From an uncultured Collinsella sp. (GTDB taxonomy: Bacteria; Actinomycetota; Coriobacteriia; Coriobacteriales; Coriobacteriaceae): a stretch of 10,697 nucleotides of DNA. The position numbers were made by a program, and so were the translations under genes. The notes under the pieces are model-generated. The model saw only the letters and a list, made by a program, of their open reading frames with translations. It was not told the origin of the DNA and did not search any database. Shown here in pieces: positions 6,735-10,697 of the stretch; the first letter of the stretch is position 1, and every line of letters begins with the position of its first letter. The stretch is from the NCBI GenBank assembly GCA_900544465.1, contig UQVT01000053.1, forward strand, positions 1 to 10,697. The letters are read 5' to 3'.

Positions 6735-7640
6735 TCAGCTCGCCTTGGCACGCAGGCGACGATACAGCAAGCCGCCCAACGCCACGCACAGCAGTGACAC
6801 GGCAACGACGACACCAACCACCAGCCAGTTTCCGCTGCCCGCAGCGGATGCCGCGGCCGTCGAAGTCACAATGGAGGGAATGCGCCCAAACGTTGCGATG
6901 AGCACCACGGGGGCGAAGCGCATCTTGGTGAGGCCGGCGAAATACGTCAAGAAGTCCTTCGGGGTTCCCGGGATCAAGAAAATCACCAGCATGACCAGCT
7001 CGAGTCGCTTCGCATTATTGAGCCACGAAAACTGGTCGAGAAGGCTGCGGTCGAAGAAGAGGCCAACCAGGCTCCAGCCCCATCGACGCGTCGCCCAATA
7101 AATCGCCGACGTCGCCAGCCCCGAGGCGACGAGACACAGCGCCGTCCCCTCCCAGAAGCCAAACGCGTAACCACTCGCCAGCTCCACAGGCTCGCCGGGC
7201 AAAAAGGCCAAGAAGATCTGAGTGACGTTGATTCCAAGCATGACGAGACGACTTATCACGCTGTGGCCGGCGACGAACGACCGAACCGCCTGAGGGTCTG
7301 CAAGCCATGCCAAGATCCCCGGAAGGTATTCCCAGCATGCAGTCGCGAGGATCGCGACCGAGGCTGCAAGCGCCAAAAGCACGCGACGGCGCAGGATTCG
7401 ACGGCGGGCATCGAGACCATCGTCCTCTGCGACGGCCTCGGCCGACATTGCCGCAGCGGTCGCGAATGAGGGGGCGTTTGCGGTCCGCGCGCCGGCAGAA
7501 GAGGCGTCGTCCAGCGCGTCATGAGCGCCCGCGACTCGATTGCGAAGCTCGCTCAAGGCGCTTACGTCAAGACGGCGAGCAGCGCCCCCGCAAGAAACCT
7601 GACCGGAATACCCTTCGGCTTCGGGCCGCATCCTCATCAT
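6735..7640 (-). CDS. TVP38/TMEM64-like VTT (SNARE-associated) membrane protein
   Basis: A 301-residue polytopic membrane protein of the VTT/DedA-like superfamily, whose members are implicated in lipid or polyprenyl-phosphate movement across membranes; the exact job here is unknown. Residues 1-86 form a long hydrophilic, Ala-rich tail, unusual for the family. TM1 is at about 87-103. The core has the expected re-entrant signatures FLPGEPVELASGYAFGFWEG (146-165) and FLIPGTPKDFLTYFAGLT (221-238), then FGRIPSIVTSTAAA (251-264) and a last helix at 272-293 before a basic end. The ATG at 7640 was chosen over an upstream TTG at 7667 because AAGGAGGT lies 6 bases before it. It is the third gene of a - strand group after a response regulator and a kinase, but has its own 188-base leader carrying a probable regulator site. 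Confidence 0.88.
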   Translation of the reverse strand: MMRMRPEAEGYSGQVSCGGAARRLDVSALSELRNRVAGAHDALDDASSAGARTANAPSFATAAAMSAEAVAEDDGLDARRRILRRRVLLALAASVAILATACWEYLPGILAWLADPQAVRSFVAGHSVISRLVMLGINVTQIFLAFLPGEPVELASGYAFGFWEGTALCLVASGLATSAIYWATRRWGWSLVGLFFDRSLLDQFSWLNNAKRLELVMLVIFLIPGTPKDFLTYFAGLTKMRFAPVVLIATFGRIPSIVTSTAAASAAGSGNWLVVGVVVAVSLLCVALGGLLYRRLRAKAS

Positions 7641-7646
7641 CGCGTT

Positions 7647-7654
7647 ACCTCCTT
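7647..7654 (-). promoter_or_regulatory. Consensus Shine-Dalgarno of the VTT gene
   Basis: AAGGAGGT on the - strand is fully complementary to the 16S 3' end and ends 6 bases before the ATG at 7640. It fixes the start and suggests strong translation. Confidence 0.85.
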
Positions 7655-7686
7655 GTGTACCTGACAAGGACAGTTTCGCAACTTGG

Positions 7687-7703
7687 TGTCTATGTTTTGT
7701 CTA
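7687..7703 (-). promoter_or_regulatory. Predicted response-regulator site upstream of the VTT gene
   Basis: The + strand reads TGTCTATGTTTTGTCTA, two copies of TGTCTA with 11-bp period. It matches a site upstream of the response regulator gene (10448-10464) at 14 of 17 positions. The 11-bp direct repeat is the usual geometry for OmpR/PhoB-family dimers. It overlaps a weak promoter-like pair on the - strand (TTGTCA at 7716-7711, CATAGA at 7694-7689, spacer 16), so the effect could be activation or repression. Prediction only. Confidence 0.5.
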
Positions 7704-7719
7704 CCAGCAATGACAATTC

Positions 7720-7768
7720 AGTAAGCCTTACGTTGAGGTAAGCCATTCTTAAGGTAAGAGCAGGTAAC
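7720..7768. repeat. Cluster of GTAAG/CTTAC boxes upstream of the VTT gene
   Basis: GTAAG occurs at 7721-7725, 7738-7742 and 7754-7758, with GGTAAC at 7763-7768, plus CTTAC at 7727-7731. GTAAG-C-CTTAC (7721-7731) is a perfect palindrome, and TTGAGGTAAG (7733-7742) and TTAAGGTAAG (7749-7758) are near-identical 10-mers 16 bp apart. The cluster lies just upstream of the candidate promoter in the HK-VTT gap, fitting a multi-site operator for an unknown regulator. Confidence 0.4.
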
Positions 7769-7828
7769 TGGTTCGCCGACGGTTCGATGAGCCCGGCGAC
7801 GCCCGCCCGCGTAGCGCGCGAGCCCTCG

Positions 7829-9616
7829 TCACAATTCCCCTGTTTCGTCCCCATCGCCGCCCATGCTAAACGTCGCCGTCACACGTGCCCCGCCGGTCGA
7901 ACCATTCCCTAACTCAAGCGCTCCCCCGTGTAAACCGCACAAAATGCTCGACACATTCAAGCCCAGTCCAAAATGCTCGGCAGATTTGTTCTCGCTAAAG
8001 AACGGATCGCACCCGCGCCGCAGGGCTTCGGGCGTAAAGCCCGGACCATCATCGGCAACGCTCAGGGCCAACCTGCCCTCTCGAACAGAAATCTCAACCT
8101 CGATGACGCCCTTCGCATGGCCGCACGCATTGCTCAAGAGGTTGTCGAGGACCTCTTCGACCAGGGGTAGATCGATGTGGGTCATGTCGGCGCGGGCGCC
8201 ATCTTCACCTTCGTCAGCTGCAACCCTCAACGCGAGCCCTTCCCCGCGCGCCGCAACAACCTCGTTCGCATGCGACTCGAGCTCATCCACAAGAGACCGC
8301 GACGCCAGCGGCTTGCGGTCTACAGGCCGATCTTCGAGCTTGCTCAGCCCTCCCATCTCCGTTGCGTACCGCTCCAAACGCACCACCTGGGCCGACAGGG
8401 CATCCAACGAACCAACATCGAGCTCATCGCCGCGACGCAGGCGCATCTGCGCCATCTCGACCGTCCCCTTGAGCACCGTGATCGGCGTTCGGAGGTCGTG
8501 CGCAAACGCCGCATTGAGCTGACGCCGCCCTTCGGCGGTGCGCCACAGCTCGCGCTGGGCATCGAGCAGCGACGCCCTCATATTCTCCAGCGTCTCAGAC
8601 AGGCGACCAAGTTCTTTGCCCCGCACGCGCTCGATCGAGAAATCCAAATCCTGACCGGCGATGCGCCCCGCGGCGCTCGCCAGCTCCCCCAAGGGCCCGG
8701 CGATGTGAACGCGGTAGAAGTGCTTGAACGTGAGCCAACCCAGGCCGCCGTACGCCAAAACGGGCACAAGCCCCGTCGCAAGCGTGAGGACCCAAGGCAT
8801 CGGACCATCGGGAGGCGGTGAAGCCGCATAATAGGCAGTGTTCGAGACGAGCCCCTCGCCAAACGTCTCCTCAAGATCGGCTCCCGTCATGTTTTCAAAC
8901 AGCTCCACGCTCTGCGCGCGGCCCGCGCGGCTCAACGCGTCGTAGTGGGCGAGGTTCTCCGCTGGAATCGTGCTGTTCACCTCGAGAATCTCCTCCTGCG
9001 GATAGCCCTCGTTGTAATTGAGCCCCCAGTCGTAGAGCTGCACCTGGCCGCTACGAACCATGTCGACGGTCGCGTACAGCGTGCTGATGGTGCGCCCGCC
9101 CTCCGGCACGTAATCGCTACCGGTCCCCCAATCGCCCGTCGCAATGAAGACCGCGTACGACCCATCGCCTGGCAAGTTGAGCTCGGATGCGGGAAGCAGC
9201 TGCTGAGAGGTGGGGTCGTAGATGTATGGACCCGAATCGATCACGCCGTGCTCGGTCAAACCGTTGTCGAGCGTCACCCCGAGTTCGTAATATCCATTAT
9301 TCCAAGCCGCGAATACCTCAATGGCGCTCAGCGCAAGCACCGTGGCGACAACAAGATAGGCGACCAGATACGCCGTGAAGATCACGCCCAACGGCCGCAG
9401 GCTCCACCAGGCACGCAGGCGCTCTTTTCGCGGCAGGCGTTTCAGCCGCTCGCGCTCAAGCTCGCGGGCCGCGCGTCGCTCGGCGCGGCGAGCTGCGCGG
9501 CGGTCGCGCCTGCGGACAGAACCGCCATTGTCCCGACAACCGTCCTCGCAAGCGACAACTCGGCCGTCTTCGTGAGGCGCATGGCGCCCGCGTGGGCCCT
9601 TACCAAAACCCGTCAC
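7829..9616 (-). CDS. Two-component sensor histidine kinase
   Basis: Membrane kinase of 595 residues. An Arg-rich cytoplasmic tail (about 35-70) precedes TM1 (76-102). Residues ~103-274 form an extracytoplasmic sensor region I do not recognise, followed by TM2 (275-299) and a HAMP linker (300-350). The catalytic core has the H-box FAHDLRTPI (371-379, phospho-acceptor His373), N-box DNLLSNACGH (491-500), G1 box DDGPG (522-526), DPFF (537-540) and G2 HFGLGL (548-553), all intact. The GTG start at 9616 overlaps the TGA stop of the response regulator gene as GTGA, implying translational coupling. An ATG at 9646 and a GTG at 9628 are also in frame, but no start codon exists further downstream before TM1. 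The stimulus is unknown. The partner is the adjacent OmpR-type regulator. Confidence 0.93.
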   Translation of the reverse strand: MTGFGKGPRGRHAPHEDGRVVACEDGCRDNGGSVRRRDRRAARRAERRAARELERERLKRLPRKERLRAWWSLRPLGVIFTAYLVAYLVVATVLALSAIEVFAAWNNGYYELGVTLDNGLTEHGVIDSGPYIYDPTSQQLLPASELNLPGDGSYAVFIATGDWGTGSDYVPEGGRTISTLYATVDMVRSGQVQLYDWGLNYNEGYPQEEILEVNSTIPAENLAHYDALSRAGRAQSVELFENMTGADLEETFGEGLVSNTAYYAASPPPDGPMPWVLTLATGLVPVLAYGGLGWLTFKHFYRVHIAGPLGELASAAGRIAGQDLDFSIERVRGKELGRLSETLENMRASLLDAQRELWRTAEGRRQLNAAFAHDLRTPITVLKGTVEMAQMRLRRGDELDVGSLDALSAQVVRLERYATEMGGLSKLEDRPVDRKPLASRSLVDELESHANEVVAARGEGLALRVAADEGEDGARADMTHIDLPLVEEVLDNLLSNACGHAKGVIEVEISVREGRLALSVADDGPGFTPEALRRGCDPFFSENKSAEHFGLGLNVSSILCGLHGGALELGNGSTGGARVTATFSMGGDGDETGEL

Positions 9617-10347
9617 TTTGCCACCCACTTGTAGCCCACGCCCCATACCGTTGCGATCGGATCGTCCGCGATCCCCGCCGACGTAAACTTGTTGCGAATG
9701 CGGCGAATGTGCTCGCGCACCTGCGACGGGTCACCCGCGGCATCCCATCCCCACACACGCTCGTAAATCACATCGCGGTCAAACACCTGGCCAGGGCGCT
9801 TGCTCAACAGGGCGATGATGTCGAACTCGAGCTTGGTCAAGTCGACGGTCACCGCGTTCGAATCGCCCCCGGCGGACGAATCCCGATTACCACCCGCACC
9901 GTGAACCTCAACGATGCGCTGAGCGTAATCGATGGTCATCTCGCCAAAAAAGCGGACGGCGCCGTCGCTTTGCCGATCGCGAGCCCTTCCCTCGCGCGCC
10001 ATGTGCGCCGCCACGCGACGACCCAGAACCTCGAGAGAAAAAGGCTTGAGCACGTAGTCGTCGGCGCCCGCCGCAAAACCATCAAGCTGGTCCATATCCT
10101 CAACGCGCGCCGTTAGAAAGATGATCGGGCAGCTCACATGCTCCCGCACGCGGCGACAGACCTCGAAGCCGTCCATCCCCGGCATGTTTACATCGAGCAG
10201 CATGATATCGGGGGCGGGGCCAGAAGAAGCCGCCGCCAGGGCCGACGGCCCGTCATGGGCAACCGAAACCTCGTAGCCCTCCATGCGGAAAAACTCCGCG
10301 AGCATATTTGCGATATCAACCTCATCATCTACGACCAGCATGTTCAT
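9613..10347 (-). CDS. OmpR/PhoB-family response regulator
   Basis: A 244-residue DNA-binding regulator. The receiver domain (1-~118) has the acidic pair Asp7/Asp8, phospho-acceptor Asp52 in LLDVNMPGMDG, switch Thr79 in IFLTAR and Lys101 in YVLKPF, so it should be phosphorylated normally. A winged-helix domain (about 140-244) follows, with LTKLEFDIIALLSKRPGQVF and VREHIRRIRNKF as typical recognition-helix region and TVWGVGYKW at the wing. The linker, about 145-165, is long and Gly/Ser-rich. The ATG at 10347 has only GGGGG about 7 bases upstream as binding site. The stop overlaps the kinase start by 4 bases. A direct-repeat site in its upstream region, shared with the VTT gene, suggests autoregulation. 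Confidence 0.95.
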   Translation of the reverse strand: MNMLVVDDEVDIANMLAEFFRMEGYEVSVAHDGPSALAAASSGPAPDIMLLDVNMPGMDGFEVCRRVREHVSCPIIFLTARVEDMDQLDGFAAGADDYVLKPFSLEVLGRRVAAHMAREGRARDRQSDGAVRFFGEMTIDYAQRIVEVHGAGGNRDSSAGGDSNAVTVDLTKLEFDIIALLSKRPGQVFDRDVIYERVWGWDAAGDPSQVREHIRRIRNKFTSAGIADDPIATVWGVGYKWVAK

Positions 10348-10447
10348 GGTCGGCCCCCATACTACTCAAACAACGGCACACGCCTCGTGCAATCGTGCGC
10401 AAGACGGCGAAGCCAGCACATACTTCCCTGAAACCTTGCCACAAACC

Positions 10448-10464
10448 TGTCTACGCTTTGTCGA
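10448..10464 (-). promoter_or_regulatory. Predicted response-regulator site upstream of the regulator gene
   Basis: The + strand reads TGTCTACGCTTTGTCGA, TGTCTA and TGTCGA with 11-bp period, 14/17 identical to the site before the VTT gene. It lies about 100 bases upstream of the regulator start. Downstream on the - strand a weak promoter-like pair follows (TTGTGG, 16-bp spacer, TATGTG), which would place the site just before the -35, as for an activator. Confidence 0.5.
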
Positions 10465-10469
10465 TAATT

Positions 10470-10485
10470 TGACCGCAAACGGTCA
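10470..10485. promoter_or_regulatory. Perfect 16-bp inverted repeat, possible operator
   Basis: TGACCG-CAAA-CGGTCA is a perfect 6-bp inverted repeat with a 4-base centre, 5 bp from the predicted regulator site, in the 259-base gap between the regulator and tRNA genes. It could be a dimer-binding operator or a small hairpin. Nothing else coding is seen in this gap. Confidence 0.35.
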
Positions 10486-10548
10486 CCTGCAGGCGGCGAG
10501 CGGCTTTTTCTCACCAGACCACAATGCAAGCGATTTTTAAAAATGTTC

Positions 10549-10577
10549 TTGCCACCGAGTTCAGGCTCCGTTATATT
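10549..10577 (+). promoter_or_regulatory. Sigma-70-type promoter of the tRNA-Val gene
   Basis: -35 TTGCCA (10549-10554) and -10 TATATT (10572-10577) are each 5/6 to consensus with an ideal 17-bp spacer. An AT-rich stretch (about 10532-10545) lies just upstream and could act as an UP element. Expected transcription start is about 10584, giving a ~22-base leader. Confidence 0.8.
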
Positions 10578-10606
10578 ATCCCTTGCGCGCTTGCGCACCC
10601 TTGATC

Positions 10607-10681
10607 GGGCGTTTAGCTCAGGGGGAGAGCGCTTCCCTGACACGGAAGAGGTCAGAAGTTCAAATCTTCTAACGCCCACCA
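10607..10681 (+). tRNA. tRNA-Val (anticodon GAC)
   Basis: All cloverleaf arms are present. The acceptor stem GGGCGTT/AACGCCC (10607-10613, 10671-10677) pairs fully. The D stem is GCTC/GAGC. The anticodon stem CTTCC/GGAAG encloses the loop CTGACAC, giving anticodon GAC at 10639-10641, which reads GUC and GUU valine codons. The T stem AGAAG/CTTCT encloses TTCAAAT. Discriminator A is followed by an encoded CCA (10679-10681). Confidence 0.97.
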
Positions 10682-10697
10682 AATGTTCGCAGCTCAG

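Noticed and set aside
5840..10530. 12-base match CCACAATGCAAG near the IS30 end and near the tRNA promoter
   Set aside because: A few 12-base matches are expected by chance in 10 kb, and the flanks do not match, so it is not evidence of a second element end or attachment site.
10362..10682. 106-codon open frame on the - strand across the tRNA
   Set aside because: Its start (GVRRFELLTSSVSGKRSPPEL) is simply the reverse complement of the tRNA gene, a well-known spurious protein artefact.
10607..10697. Integration site at the tRNA-Val 3' end
   Set aside because: Only 16 bases follow the tRNA and no integrase or duplicated tRNA end is present in the window.

Overview
The window is GC-rich, densely coded bacterial DNA. 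Its gene content, strong AGGAGG-type ribosome binding sites, Gly/Ala/Arg-rich proteins and long spurious open frames opposite real genes suggest a high-GC actinobacterium, most likely the Coriobacteriia (Collinsella-like). This placement is an inference from protein style, not a database match.

Left part (1-5.7 kb): the 3' end of an M32 metallocarboxypeptidase gene on the + strand meets a convergent - strand group across a long hairpin terminator. On the - strand, in transcription order, lie a DMT/EamA-type 10-TM exporter, a 770-residue single-pass envelope protein of the DUF4012 family, and glmM (phosphoglucosamine mutase, the step before UDP-GlcNAc and peptidoglycan). A hairpin with a U-run sits between the DUF4012 gene and glmM, only a few bases before the glmM ribosome binding site.

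Middle (5.6-6.7 kb): a decayed zone. It holds the EamA leader, the right-end remnant of an IS30-family insertion sequence (last ~90 transposase codons, no catalytic residues), and, fused head-on to it, the last ~72 codons of a polyprenyl diphosphate synthase on the + strand. Just beyond lies a 76-bp imperfect palindrome able to form a multi-stem RNA; it may be a dispersed repeat or a structured terminator.

Right part (6.7-10.7 kb): a probable signalling unit on the - strand. An OmpR-type response regulator gene overlaps its histidine kinase gene by 4 bases (GTGA), and the kinase is followed by a TVP38/VTT-type membrane protein gene with its own leader. The regions upstream of the regulator and of the VTT gene share a 17-bp site built as an 11-bp-period direct repeat (TGTCTA-N5-TGTCNA). 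That is the geometry expected for an OmpR-family regulator, so I predict autoregulation plus control of the VTT gene. This is the most testable new observation in the window. A complete tRNA-Val(GAC) gene with encoded CCA and a near-consensus promoter closes the window on the + strand.

No CRISPR array, prophage or toxin-antitoxin module was seen.
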